A DNA stretch of 64,000 bases from Megaustenia siamemsis (taxonomy: Eukaryota; Mollusca; Gastropoda; Stylommatophora; Ariophantidae): positions 43,109,946-43,173,945 of the forward strand of contig JAVIAB010000139.1 of the NCBI GenBank assembly GCA_032433765.1, read 5' to 3'. Positions 34,622 through 46,473 of this stretch are shown here, piece by piece; within the stretch, counting starts at the first letter, position 1, and each line of letters begins with the position of its first letter. The notes beneath the pieces are model-generated. The model was given only the letters and a program-made list of their open reading frames with translations. It searched no databases and was not told where the DNA came from. Position numbers and translations under genes: made by a program.

Positions 34622-34935
34622 CGCTGATGCTGGAAGCAAAACATCGATCCCTGAACAAGAAAGTCATGGGTTTGAATCCCGTTATATGGGGTATGGAATA
34701 TTTTTTCGAATCATTGGTTTTTTCCGCTGCTCTACCTACCCCTCACCTATAGCACCGTCTTTTGATGGTGAGATTCAGTATCTAGCCCTTGCGCGTTACG
34801 CCCCCCCCCCAAAAAAAAAAAAAAAAAAAGAAGGCTTCGTGAGCACTCTGCGTATGTTAAAGAACAACTTGCAGCTAAAATTGAAAGAGAAGCCCGCGTA
34901 ACCTCTAAATGTAGAAAAAAAACTGTTAGCCATTT
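34528..34935 (+). mobile_element. (GT)n followed by a tRNA-derived SINE-like element
   Basis: A GT-rich microsatellite spans 34528-34622. A possible SINE follows: B box GGTTTGAATCCC at 34669-34680, then body words GTGAGATTCAGTATCTAGCC and GCGTATGTTAAAGAAC that resemble the family 3 SINE body at 26836-27125. A C-run and A-run (34800-34829) interrupt it. Confidence 0.6.
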
Positions 34936-34936
34936 T

Positions 34937-35268
34937 TTTTTTCGTTCGCCAGCTTTTACCTCTGACGAAGTCCCTAAATATTTGGAACTGAATTTTGCGT
35001 GTTAATCCATTTTTCCCTGGTAGTTGTGTGCACAGGGGCCCCTCGCTGCACAGGCAGATATCTCCGTCTTCGGAAGTACTCATATTTTTATCCTTCGAAG
35101 AGTAATTGACGTTTCAAGCAGGGCCTCGCTGCTGAGACCAGGGGTGGTTGCACAGAGAGAAATCATAAATAAAAATCCGGTGTAGCCGGACAGAGGGGTT
35201 GTGAACCTACAACCTCTCTAACTCGAGGCTGGCGTCTTGCCCCGAGACCAACCAGTCCCCCATGTTAA
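34937..35268 (-). mobile_element. tRNA-derived SINE, family 2, second copy
   Basis: The body matches 5288-5612 (gcgtgttaatccatttttcc, gagtaattgacgtttcaagc, gggcctcgctgctgagacca). The minus-strand head carries ACTGGTTGGTCTCGGGGCAA and a B-box region GGTTGTAGGTTCACAACCCC that is altered. 35269-35608 is unassigned. Confidence 0.75.
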
Positions 35269-35608
35269 CCATTTGAACAAAATCAACCCATGTCAAATAT
35301 GGTTGTGCTTGGCCCTGAAGGCTCATATATCGCAATCGAGCGTAAACTAATGACACAACGCATTCATGCATACTTAACTATCGAACACTGAAAAAGATTG
35401 CCTACAACACATTGTATTATGGATAAGATAAGTTGACTGAGGAAGTGAACATTCGAAAAAAAAAATCATAATAATATTTGAAGTAACATATTTATAACAA
35501 AAATTAAATAAATAAATCTTCATGAAATTCTATAACATTAATAAAAATTCAAGTTGGAAGGAACACACTTCGAGTGTTCGAGCGAAAAAAAATAATAACT
35601 GCAAGTTG

Positions 35609-36520
35609 GAAGAAGGAACCAGTGAATGTTGAGCGCACAAGGAACCACTGCATGTTGAGTGCACAAGGAACCACTGCATGTTGAATGCACAGGAACCACT
35701 GCATGTTGAGTGTACAAAGAACCACTGCATGTTGAGTGCACAAGGAACCACTGCATGCTGAATGCACAGGAACAACTGCATGTTGAGTGTACAAAGAACC
35801 ACTGCATGTTGAGTGTACAAAGAACCACTGCATGTTGTGTGTACAAGGAACCACTGCATGTTGAGTGTACAAGGAACCACTGCATGTTGAGTGTACAAGG
35901 AAGCACTTCGTGTGTAGTGCGCAAAGAAGCACTGCATGTTGAGTGTACAAGGAACCACTGCATGTTGAGTACACAAAGAAGCACTGCATGTTGAGTGTAC
36001 AAGGAACCACTGCATGTTGAGTGCACAGGGAAGCACTTCGTGTGTAGTGCACAAAGAACCAATGCATGTCGAGCATACAAGGAACCATTGCATGTTGAAT
36101 GCATAGGAACCACTGCATGTTGAGTGCACAAGGAAGCACTGCGCGTTGATTGCACAAGGAACCACTGCATGTTGAGTGCACAAGGAACCACTGCATGTTG
36201 AGTGCACAAAGAAGCACTGCACGTACAGTGCACAAGGAACCGCTGCATCTTGAATACACAAGGAAACATTGATTGTTGAGTGAACAAGGAAGCACTGCGC
36301 GTTTAGTGCAAAAGGAACCATTGCATGTTGAACGCACAGGGAACCAAAGCATTTTTAGTGCATAAGACCACTGCACGTTGCGTGCACAAGAAAGCACTGC
36401 GCGTTCAGTGCACAAGGAACCACTGCATGTTGAGTGTACAAAAAACTAATTCATGTTGAGTGCACAGGAAAGCACTGCATGTTCAGTGCACAAGGAACCA
36501 CTGAATATTGAGTGCACAAG
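35609..36520. repeat. 26-bp minisatellite, about 34 copies
   Basis: Units contain aaggaaccactgcatgttga plus GTGCAC, with frequent 25-bp and substituted variants. Three overlapping minus-strand frames of 249-288 codons are period artefacts (26 x 3). Confidence 0.97.
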
Positions 36521-37099
36521 AAAAAATGCATGCCGGATGAACTCCAATCACTCCAAGTTGAAGAAAGAAGGAATAACTGTGGACTGATTGATATCAACAG
36601 TTGCTTAAAATAGTGACATGTTGTTTTTGACAAGATTTCAGCGCTTCATAAAATCTTACAACTTTTATTATTGCATGGATAAAATAAATTAATAATTCAA
36701 TCTCCAACAATTTTCGAACCATACCGTACTGGTTTCATTAACTGATATACATTTTTTCATCAGATTGTTTTAAAATACATGTAAACCTGAAAACAATCTA
36801 TTACGTAAAATAACTTTATTGTAACATTAAAACCATTTTTGTTGTTGTTGGGCACGATGATTATTTAATCAATAATTGTTTCTTCAATTTGAAGCTGAAA
36901 ATTAACATTTTACGCAACTACAAGTCAGCGAATCAGAGGACGAATGAGTGTGTTTTTTATAACAAGCTTCGAGCTATCATTGTTGTTAGTTTCTATCATC
37001 TGAGGTAGGAGTATATGCGTCTTCTGGCTGTCTCAAATGCAGTGATGTTGGTCTTATTATATAAATAGATAATCAATCAACGAACGAACAACAGCATCA
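36521..37099. other. Unassigned AT-rich DNA
   Basis: There is no gene, repeat array or tRNA-like element that I recognise. Confidence 0.55.
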
Positions 37100-37370
37100 A
37101 GAGTCAACTAACCAACCGCGGAAATAACTAACTAATTAATTAAGAAATCATCCACCAACAACTACCAAACCATCCTACTAATGGACCAAAACAAAGAAAC
37201 AAGAAATTAAACCAAGTAATAAGCAAATGAACACACACAAAAACAAATCAGTCAACCCGCCAGTTACACAATCCACTTACTAAGTAAACAGTTAACAAAG
37301 AAACAGAAACAAATAGCCAATCGACCAAACAAACATTAACCAAATAACTAACCAGTCATCTATGTAACTA
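37100..37370. repeat. CAAC/CTAAC-rich segmental duplication, copy 1
   Basis: This segment (aaataactaactaattaatt, aaccatcctactaatgg, cagttacacaatccacttac) recurs at 38640-38950. Its continuation after the 37371-37997 insertion (38011-38120) recurs at 38955-39070. Confidence 0.85.
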
Positions 37371-37997
37371 GGGAATAATAGAACAAAGAAGTATGTGTTT
37401 GCACTCGGAAAAATTGACAGACAAACAACGATAGAAAAAAACGAAGAACAATATATGGTCCGAAGCGGGATCGAACCCGTACTCAGTGGCACCGCGCCTT
37501 GCCACGAGAAACCGAACGCTTGGCACACTGCCACGCAGCCAACTAAAAAAATTGGCTATTGTAGCAGTGTCTTACACGAAGGCGTTCTCAATGACTATAG
37601 CATAGGGTAACGATCACAGACCGGAAATAAATTGTATATTTGTACCTTCCTATTAATGCAAGTATCTCCCAGTAGGGCTGAATACTTGTGTTGTAGACAA
37701 ACATTTATTGGACGAAACAGCACGAATAGTAGTTTCCAGTGGTTATATACAATAACCAATTTTTTTAGTTGGCTGCGGGGCAGTGTGCCAAGCGTTCGGC
37801 TTCTCGTGGCAAGGCGCAGTGCCACTGAGTACGGGTTCGATCCCGCTTCGGACCATATATTGTTCTTCGTTTTTTTTCTATCGTTGTTTGTCTGTCAATT
37901 TTTCCGAGTGCTAACACATACTTCTTTGTTCTATTATTCCCTATTATCGCCTCGGAAGTTCCCCATATAATAATATTTATGTATTATTATTTGTACC
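37371..37997. mobile_element. 627-bp insertion with inverted tRNA-like modules and 14-bp TSD
   Basis: The TSD catctatgtaacta flanks it at 37357-37370 and 37998-38011, and the duplicated copy near 38930-38945 lacks it. Two inverted copies of about 180 bp (about 37371-37560 and 37745-37945) surround a 185-bp unique spacer. Each arm has a tRNA-like module with B box GGGTTCGATCCCG and AGTGTGCCAAGCGTTCGG. The arms differ by a few bases. It is a foldback element or an inverted SINE dimer. Confidence 0.85.
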
Positions 37998-38189
37998 CAT
38001 CTATGTAACTAACCAGCAAACCAATTACAACAACAAAAAAAGAACCAACCAATCAACAAACAATCAACACTCAATCAGTTAACAACCAACAAACAAAGAA
38101 GCAACTAAACACAGTCAAGCAACAGAAGAGTATATCATGTGTTTTACGTTATTATATATGTGTATTCGTTATTTTCCTTAATGCCTGGA

Positions 38190-38640
38190 ATAACACATTT
38201 AAGTCCTTATATACATAATCTGAGGTATGCTGATAACATAGTCTTAATCGTTAAGAGTGAAAATGAGTTACAAGAATTGTTAGACATTATAGTGGAGGAA
38301 AGCAAACATAAAAGCCTTAATAGCAAAACGACAGCAGTAATGGTAGCAACAAAGAAATAGACATCACCGCAATGCATAATAAAGACAAGTGGGACAATAT
38401 TAAAACAGGTAAATGAATTTAAATATCTGGGAACGTTGTTAACCGCAAATGGTAGATGTACAATAGAGGTGAGATGCAGAATGGCTCAGGCAAAAGCAGC
38501 TTTCTAAAAAATGAGGAAGGTACAGTGCAATCCATTTTTTTATAACAGAAACAAGAACAGGAGTTCTTAAATGTTATGTAGAGCCAGTCTTAACATATGG
38601 ATGTGAATCGTGGACAATGGGACAACAGACAGAACATCAC
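38190..38640 (+). pseudogene. LINE family A RT fragment
   Basis: Frames give LRYADNIVLIVKSENELQEL (the YADD motif is YADN here), LDIIVEESKHKSLNSKTTAV and, after a TAG, QVNEFKYLGTLLTANGRCTI, then VRCRMAQAKAAF. It retains the RT active-site region but with a mutated aspartate and stops. It preserves the unexpanded form of the array at 24045-24585. Confidence 0.88.
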
Positions 38641-39807
38641 TAACCAACCTTGGAAATAACTAACCAATTAAGAAACCATCCACCAATAACTACCAAACGA
38701 TCCTACTAATGGGAGAAAACAATCAAACAAGAAATTAAACCAAGCAACAAGCAAATCAACACCACCCCCCCCCCCCAAAAAAAAAAAAAAATTAAAAAAA
38801 ATCAGTCAACAAAGAGAAAAATCGACGAACCAGCCAGTTACACAACTAACTAAGCAAACAGTTAGCAAATAAACAGAAACAAGTAGCCAATAAACTAAAC
38901 AAACATTAACCAAATAACTAACCAGTCAGCATTGTAATTAAGCAATCAACTAACCAGCCAACCAATTAACAACCAAAAAAAAGAACTACCCAATCAATAA
39001 ACAATCAACACACAATCAGTTAACAACCAACAATGAAGCAACTAAACACAGCCAAGCAACAAACACATATATCAATCAACAAATATCAGTGAACCAACCA
39101 ACTAACTAATCAACCAACGAATGCCATAACCGACTAATTTTTACTACTATACCCTTTACTCGTATGTTCTTTTCTTTCCATGTTATTGCCATTAATAAAA
39201 TTAATCTTCGCATCTTCATACATTACATTAAATAATCTTCACCTCCAAAAAGAATTAATCTTCACCACCTTCGAAATTTAATTAATTACTCGTCACTGCT
39301 TTCCATAAATTAATCAACTCTGCTTCTAAACAAATCCTACATTAATTTTCCTCATTCCTTTTTGTTCCTCCCAATAAATGGGTCCTATCTGGTCATTGGT
39401 ACGTTAAACTACCGTACGTCCCACATACCACGCTCAGCAAACGTAAGTGTTTGCAATGCTGTTCACTTTGAATCTTGTAAAGTACTGTGTTCCTTCGTTG
39501 CAAAAAGGGAAAAGCTTACCTTGAACTTATGTAAGTTAAAGAAAAGTTGTGGCAATTAAGAAAGTGTCTTTCGTAAAAAAACTGAAATGTAGGAAGTGTG
39601 TTAGTTGACAGTGGTTCGTTATTTACGACTTTGCTATGGGAATCAGTCTGTTATAACGATATGATTGTATATTCTTGCAAAGTTCTTTATAAAAAGATTT
39701 CAATCATAATTGATTGTTGGTGTTAATGACACCGAACCAGAGCTGACCATTATCCTACTCCAACTTCTTGTTTTGCTAATAGTAGTAGTAGCAGCAGAAG
39801 AGGTAGT
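38640..39807. repeat. Segmental duplication, copy 2, then unassigned DNA
   Basis: 38640-39070 duplicates 37100-37370 plus 38011-38120 without the 627-bp insertion, but with a C-run/A-run at 38764-38790. 39071-39807 holds no recognisable feature. Confidence 0.8.
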
Positions 39808-40298
39808 CATCATCATCATCATCATCATGTTCCTTACCAGTTGGCGTAGGCGATCATGTCCTTCCACAATCTTCTATCTACAGTGCATCGTATCTGTTCT
39901 GTTGTTGACTGTTTTCCATGCCATGACACCAAGCTATCCAGTATTTTTTGCTCTTTGCCGCCCGCGATCTCTTTCCTTTCATTTTGCCAGTTTTAACCAA
40001 GTATTCCAACTTTCCTCTTCTCATGATGTGCCCGAAAAATGTTGATTGTTTCTTTCTGATGTTTTTTAAGAGCTGCCTTTTTGTGTTGGCCTCTTTGAGA
40101 ACTTCCTCATTGGTCTTTTTAGCTGTCCAGGGAACTTTCAACATTCTTCTGAGAAATCCCATCTCTGTGGCCTCTAATCGTCTTTTCATTTGTTTGACTA
40201 CTGTCCATGATTCGCTTCCATAGGTCTCAATTGGTTCTATATAGCACCGATGAACTCTCTTTCTCATTTCTATTGACATAGATTTGTTGCGTAAGATA
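39808..40298 (-). pseudogene. LINE family B RT fragment, minus strand
   Basis: The 133-codon frame 39878-40279 gives MSIEMRKRVHRCYIEPIETY, RRMLKVPWTAKKTNEEV, FFGHIMRRGKLEYLVKTGKM and SKKYWIAWCHGMENSQQQNR, with the usual tail (CATCATCATCAT on the plus strand) at the left end. Its 5' limit corresponds to that of the 32346 copy. Possible TSD agaagaggtag/agaagaagtag. Confidence 0.9.
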
Positions 40299-41070
40299 TT
40301 TTAGAAGAAGTAGTAATAATAGCAATAGAAGTAGTTGTAGTAGTAGTAGTTGTAGTAGAAAAAGTAACAGTAGTAATAACAATAGTCGTAGTAGTTGTAG
40401 AAGTAACAGTAGTAGTAGTAGCAGCAGTTGTCGTAGTGGTATTAGTAATAATGGTTGTAGTAATGTAGTAGTAATAACAGGAATTGTAGTAATAGATGTA
40501 GGAGTAGTAGTAATAGTAGCGGTAGTACTAATAATGGTAGTAGTAGTAGTAATATTCATCATAATAATAATAATAACAGTAGTAGTAGTAGTAGAAGTAA
40601 ACAGTGTAAACAGCAGTAATGGTAGTAACAGTACCAGTAGTAACAGTAAAAGACAAGAGGTAGGGTTCGATCCCAACCGACGGCTTCCGGGTTCACTTAG
40701 CCTTAAATGGGTACCTGCTTTTTTAAAATGAGAAACTAAAGCGGCACGAGCGTAATACCGACCACATTACCCCAAAAATCGTGTACTGAAGGTCTGTAAA
40801 GATTATGGTCACTAACACCATACTCCCTATACGCCACTTGGCGTGACGGGGCTCCTTAATTACTTTTTTTTTTTTAGTTATGACAGTAACGACAGTAGTA
40901 GTAACAGCAGCACTAGGTGTAGTCAAAGTAGTATTAGTGGTGGTAGTAGTAGTAGCAGTAGTAGTAGTTGTAGTAGTAGTAGTAGTAGGAGCAATAGTAG
41001 TAACAGTAGTAGTAGAAGTAAAAGGATAAGTAACAATGGTAGTAAAAAATAGTAACATTAGTAGAAAATA
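40299..41070. repeat. (GTA)n-rich arrays flanking a SINE
   Basis: Imperfect AGTAGTAGT/AACAGTAGT trinucleotide DNA occurs at 40299-40645 and 40870-41060, with the SINE of 40647-40862 between. Poly-Ser and poly-Leu frames are artefacts. Confidence 0.95.
40647..40862 (+). mobile_element. tRNA-derived SINE (family 1), 5'-truncated
   Basis: Begins in the head at AAGACAAGAGGTAGGGTTCG and runs to GTGACGGGGCTCC. It lacks the A box. The body matches the family with one deletion near 40725. Confidence 0.9.
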
Positions 41071-42907
41071 AAGAAGTCCGTCACGCCAAGTGGCGTATAG
41101 GGAATATGGTGTTAGTGAGCATAAATTTTACAGACCTTCGGCACATGATTTTTGGGGTAATGTGGTCGGTATTACGCCCGCAAAAACTAGACAGAGAAAT
41201 TGACATGTGAATTCAAAAAGCAAATGCTGTCACATACCAGCTTTCGCCATTGTTAAGACATCCAAACATTTCTATGCCAGCTAAACAACAAATGATAAAT
41301 AGCATCTTCAACTTTGTGCTATGAAAGTCAAACATGGACCCTTTCTAAATCACGTTTAAGAAAGATCAATACATGTGAGATGCGATGCTTGAGAAAAGTA
41401 ACAAACAACACAAGAAGAGATAGAATACCAAATGAAACCATAAGGAAAATGATAGGAACAAAACCCTGCCAAGAATATATAGAACAACAACAACTTAAAT
41501 GGTTTGGCCACCTGGTCAGAATGAATCCTCACCAATCACCATCAAGGGTGTTCTTCTCGAGAATGCATGGAAAAAGACCAAGAGGAAGACCCAGAAGAAG
41601 ATGGATAGATGCAGTGACAGAGACATGTAACAACAAAGGAAAATCACTAATTCAGACAATTCGAGCAGCACAAGAACGACAAATGATATAAACCACGACA
41701 CCTTTTAGGTATCAGTGACAGAGACATGTAACAACAAAGGAAAATCATTAATTCAGACAATTCGAGCAGCACAAGAACGACAAATGATATAAACCACGAC
41801 ACCTTTTAGGTATCAGTGACAGAGACATGTAACAACAAAGGAAAATCACTAATTCAGACAGTTCGAGCAGCACAAGAACGACAAATAATATAAACCACGA
41901 CACCTTTTAGGTATCAGTGACAGAGACATGTAACAACAAAGGAAAATCACTAATTCAGACAATTCGAGCAGCACAAGAACGACAAATGATATAAACCACG
42001 ACACCTTTTAGGTATCAGTGACAGAGACATGTAACAACAAAGGAAAATCACTAATTCAGACAATTCGAGCAGCACAAGAACGACAAATGATATAAACCAC
42101 GACACCTTTTAGGTATCAGTGACAGAGACATGTAACAACAAAGGAAAATCACTAATTCAGACAATTCGAGCAGCACAAGAACGACAAATGATATAAACCA
42201 CGACACCTTTTAGGTATCAGTGACAGAGACATGTAACAACAAAGGAAAATCACTAATTCAGACAATTCGAGCAGCACAAGAACGACAAATAATATAAACC
42301 ACGACACCATTTAGGTATCAGTGACAGAGACATGTAACAACAACAAAGGAAAATCACTAATTCAGACAATTCGAGCAGCACAAGAACGACAAATGATATA
42401 AACCACGACACCTTTTAGCTATCAGTGACAGAGACATGTAACAACAAAGGAAAATCACTAATTCAGACAATTCGAGCAGCACAAGAACGACAAATGATAT
42501 AAACCACGACACCTTTTAGGTATCAGTGACAGAGACATGTAACAACAAAGGAAAATCACTAATTCAGACAATTCGAGCAGCACAAGAACGACAAATAATA
42601 TAAACCACGACACCATTTAGGTATCAGTGACAGAGACATGTAACAACAAAGGAAAATCACTAATTCAGACAATTCGAGCAGCACAAGAACGACAAATGAT
42701 ATAAACCACGACACCTTTTAGCTATCAGTGAAAGAGAAAAGAAGAGGAAGAAGAAGATTACGCCCGTGTCGCTTTACTTTCCCAGAAAAAAAAAAATCCT
42801 GTACCCATTTAAGGCTGGGTGAACCTGGAAGCCGTCGGTTGGGATCGAACTCGACCTCTTGTTCTTTGTAGTCCAGTTCATTAACCACAGAGCTATCGCG
42901 GCTCCCA
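41071..42907 (-). mobile_element. tRNA-derived SINE (family 1) split by a LINE insertion
   Basis: The SINE's 3' half lies at 41071-41180 and its head half at 42757-42907; the minus-strand head ends GAGCCGCGATAGCTCTGTGG. The intervening 41181-42756 is foreign. attacgcccg occurs on both sides (41171-41180 and 42757-42766) and only once in intact family members, so it is the insertion's TSD. Confidence 0.93.
41181..42756 (+). mobile_element. 5'-truncated LINE whose 3' end is a 101-bp tandem array
   Basis: The RT C-terminus is readable as CYESQTWTLSKSRLRKINTC, EMRCLRKVTNNTRRDRIPNE, QQQLKWFGHLVRMNPHQSPS and KRPRGRPRRRWIDAVTETCN (frame 41314-41691). The last about 80 bp of coding sequence and about 20 bp of 3' UTR are repeated as 101-bp units about ten times (41610-42725). 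The 10-bp TSD encloses both the RT and the array. Confidence 0.92.
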
Positions 42908-42909
42908 AC

Positions 42910-44300
42910 ATGAGTAGAAGTACTAGAATAAAAGTAACATTAGAAGAAAAAGAAGTAGTAGTAATAGAAGAAGCAGCAACAATAAAAGTAGTAATAGAAG
43001 AAGCAGCAACAATAAAAGTAGTAATAGAAGAAGCAGCAACAATAAAAGTAGTAACAGTAGAAGTAGTAACAATAAAAGTAGTAACAGTAGAAGCAGTAAC
43101 AATAAAAGTAGTAACAGTAGAAGCAGTAACAATAAAAGTAGTAATAGTAGAAGCAGCAACAATAAAAGTAGTAATAGTAGAAGCAGCAACAATAAAAGTA
43201 GTAATAGTAGAAGCAGCAACAATAAAAGTAGTAATAGAAGAAGTAGTAACAATAAAAGTAGTAACAGTAGAAGAAGTAACAATAAAAGTAGTAATAGAAG
43301 AAGTAATAGAAGAAGCAGCAACAATAAAAGTAGTAACAGTAGAAGAAGTAACAATAAAAGTAGTAATAGTAGAAGTAGTAACAATAAAAGTAGTAATAAT
43401 AGAAGTAGTAACAATAAAAGTAGTAATAGAAGAAGTAATAGAAGAAGTAGTAACAATAAAAGTAGTAATAGAAGAAGTAATAGAAGAAGTAGTAACAATA
43501 AAAGTAGTAACAGTAGAAGAAGTAACAATACAAGTAGTAATAGTAGAAGCAGTAACAATAAAAGTAGTAATAGTAGAAGCAGTAACAATAAAAGTAGTAA
43601 TAGTAGAAGTAGTAACAATAAAAGTAGTAATAGAAGAAGTAATAGAAGAAGTAGTAACAATAAAAGTAGTAACAGTAGCAGTAGTAACAATAAAAGTAGT
43701 AACAGTAGAAGCAGTAACAATAAAAGTAGTAATAGAAGAAGTAATAGAAGAAGTAGTAACAATAAAAGTAGTAACAGTAGAAGAAGTAACAATAAAAGTA
43801 GTAATAGTAGAAGCAGTAACAATAAAAGTAGTAATAGTAGAAGCAGTAACAATAAAAGTAGTAATAGTAGAAGTAGTAACAATAAAAGTAGTAATAGTAG
43901 AAGCAGTAACAATAAAAGTAGTAATAGTAGAAGTAGTAACAATAAAAGTAGTAATAGTAGAAGCAGTAACAATAAAAGTAGTAATAGTAGAAGCAGTAAC
44001 AATAAAAGTAGTAATAGTAGAAGTAGTAACAATAAAAGTAGTAATAATAGAAGTAGTAACAATAAAAGTAGTAATAGTAGAAGTAGTAACAATAGTATAG
44101 TAGAAGTAGTAACAGCAGAAGAGGTAATAACAGAAGTAGTAGCAACATTAGTAGTAGTTGTTGTAACGGTAGAAGCAGTAACAATAAAAGTAGTAATAGT
44201 AGAAGCAGTAACAATAAAAGTACTAATAGTAGAAGCAGTAACAATAAAAGTAGTAACAGTAGAAGTAGTAACAATAGTACAGTAGAAGTAGAAGTTTTTC
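42910..44300. repeat. 30-bp (AGTAGTAACAATAAA-type) array
   Basis: Units are 30 bp: aacaataaaagtagtaatag plus TAGAAGCAGT, with 15/18-bp variants. The period keeps frames of 389-444 codons open on both strands (poly-Leu, VVTIKVVIVE); I reject these as proteins. Confidence 0.97.
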
Positions 44301-44632
44301 TATAATAGTACTAAAAGTAGTAACAGAAGATAAGGGTCACAAATTGTAACTTGCGAGATAACAGCATTCATAGTCTATGCTAGTGTCACAATCAACGTAG
44401 CAGAGCTAATTACAAACTTTTCCATAGACCCGTTGTTACAGTTTAAGAAGGCAAGAAGAGAAAAATAAAAGGTTTACCTTACGCAAGAAGGAAAGTTTTT
44501 TTTAACAAATCAAGTGGAGACAAAATTGACAGATCCTAAATAAGAAGGTTTAAAAAATATAGGTTTGTCTTAGTTTAGACCGTTTACTAGACTGTTTCGA
44601 TTATTTTGTTTTGGATGTTTAGTTACTATAGT
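44301..44632. other. Unassigned DNA
   Basis: AT-rich, without any recognisable feature. Confidence 0.5.
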
Positions 44633-45458
44633 CCGTTCAGAAATTCATAATCACACCTGAATTCGTATTGCGTAATAACCGCTTGTTATTTTGGTTTCAA
44701 AATTTGCATGCAATCTTAGAATATTGATGACGTTATAGAAATATTTTTTGCTCTGAGAAATTTGATCAAGTCTAAAAGTTTTCTTCTTTAGGCTAAATTA
44801 AATTCACCCTGTTCGAATTTGACACCATTTTAGGATATATACATTAATTCGGCGTGGTTGTTCACGTAAAATAGTTTGGCTATTGCAGAAACACTAACTT
44901 CAGGAAAATCCCGTGCACAAAACTGAATTGTTATTGAACGACATGACGCACCACGGCCTGGGCTTTAATTACCGAAGGGAAGGCGTATCTTTATTAATTT
45001 TGTGAAGACTCAGTAGACAATTTGTTGACTTTAAATACTAACATTTATATCTAAATTACAATGAGTTTGAAATGCAAATTTATAACTATGCAAAAGGTTA
45101 CTTTTTTTTACTATATCAGCAATTGTAACCAATTGAATTCATGTTTGCAAATACACATAACGAACAACACCCACAATTAAGCACTATGTAGATACGCCTC
45201 TGACAAGAATTGCAGTAAACTGGAACATTTAACACGATTACTCTAAAATTCGAATCAACTTGTGTGATATCGACATAAAAGATCAAAGGAATTCGCTGAT
45301 GTGCAAAATCTGTTATGTTTGTGGAATAAAAAATACCAAAATCTTTGCGTCATCAATATTCTAAGATTGCATGCAAATTTTGAAACCAAAATAACAAGCG
45401 GTTATCACGCAAAGCTAATTCAGGTGTGATTATGAATTTCTGAACGGACTTTAGTTAG
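44633..45458. mobile_element. MITE-like element with about 115-bp terminal inverted repeats
   Basis: The left end tagtccgttcagaaattcat and the right end atgaatttctgaacggact are inverted copies, and identity continues about 115 bp (including CTTAGAATATTGATGACG). The ends abut TA-rich sequence, as expected of TA-inserting Tc1/mariner-type elements. No coding sequence inside. The right 340 bp recur at 47690-48030. Confidence 0.85.
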
Positions 45459-45631
45459 CTATGTAGGATTAGTCTTATTTACTTATATATCTCTGTGTGC
45501 GTGTTGTTTGTTCCTGCTGAAGGTCTATTGAGCCGAAACGTCGTTCAAATCTGCGTCGTCTACTAATCACGTAAAGCTTTTATCATTTTTTTCTGATATT
45601 TTTTTTAAATTCTCCCTTAAAAGAATATAAC

Positions 45632-45822
45632 AAAAGACCAGTCAAACCAAGCAAATCGAGGGAGTCAGTAGTGGGTTGTGGTATACACTCCAAGGTATGG
45701 TCACAGCTTTACAAAAAATGAATACAACAAAATACTGACGTTTCGGCCGGCGGCCTTCTTCAGAAGACGAGAACAACGACACCAAACCGTGAGGCACATA
45801 CACATATGTATATATATGTCGG
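45632..45822. repeat. About 190-bp repeat, copy 1
   Basis: It shares ttgtggtatacactccaagg, ggtcacagctttacaaaaaa and tttcggccggcggccttctt with 46474-46665. The two direct copies bracket the satellite-bearing segment 45825-46473. 45459-45631 is unassigned apart from a similar GAGCCGAAACGTCG motif. Confidence 0.9.
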
Positions 45823-45824
45823 AT

Positions 45825-46473
45825 GATCTTTTACTAATGAAACAATTCGCAGAATTTTAAAATAAACAATAGAAGTACGTGATGATCTATTTTACTTTTG
45901 TGATGAATCGCAAAATGAAGTAGTGTGGCTACCGATCTCTATCGTCTGTCAAAGATCATTCTGCAAGGAAATGTGTGGCTACCGATCTCTATCGTCTGTC
46001 AAAGATCATTCTGCAAGGAAATGTGTGGTTTCCGTTCTCTATCGTCTGTCAAAGATCATTATGCAAGGAAATGTGTGGCTACCGATCTCTATCGTCTGTC
46101 AAAGATCATTCTGCTAGGAAATGTGTGGCTACCAATCTCTATCGTTTGTCAAAGATCAGTCGGCAAGGAAATGTTGAAAGTGGGAGAAGGAGAGATAGTC
46201 AGAGAAAGGGAGGAAAAGATAACATCAATGAAAGGACAGGCCTCGGCTTTTCAGTTCCTAAAGTATGAGAAGAAAGAGAGAAATGGAAAAGGCTGACTAG
46301 TCTACTTCAAACACTTTCAGGGTAATGGCATGAAGAAGAAGAATGAACAAAATATCGTATTCCTAGTTTCTAATTTTTCTGTGTTCAAGTCTTTTAATTA
46401 CATGAGTGTGATCTGATTTCATATGCTCAATATAGGGATAGGAAAGACATGATCTCTCTACACATTTCGTCTA
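45825..46473 (+). mobile_element. LINE-derived segment with five 50-bp satellite units (empty-site copy)
   Basis: It begins cttttactaatgaaacaatt, has five 50-bp units (gtggctaccgatctctatcg...) at 45923-46170, then LINE C-terminal sequence: GNV, GRR.RDSQRKGGKDN and RKKWKRLT equivalents. It ends gataggaaagacatgatctc. The same segment flanks the large element at 51240-63840, so this is the unoccupied paralogue. Confidence 0.88.

Noticed and set aside
35530..36415. Cysteine-rich frames of 249-288 codons
   Set aside because: These come from the 26-bp minisatellite; three frames encode the same peptide in rotation.
37755..37850. Functional tRNA gene
   Set aside because: The B box is good, but the module is inside a TSD-bounded inverted-repeat insertion and I cannot fold a clean cloverleaf; it is treated as tRNA-derived.
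42859..44274. Frames of 389-444 codons (poly-Leu, VVTIKVVIVE)
   Set aside because: These are artefacts of the 30-bp AGTAGTAACAATAAA-type array.
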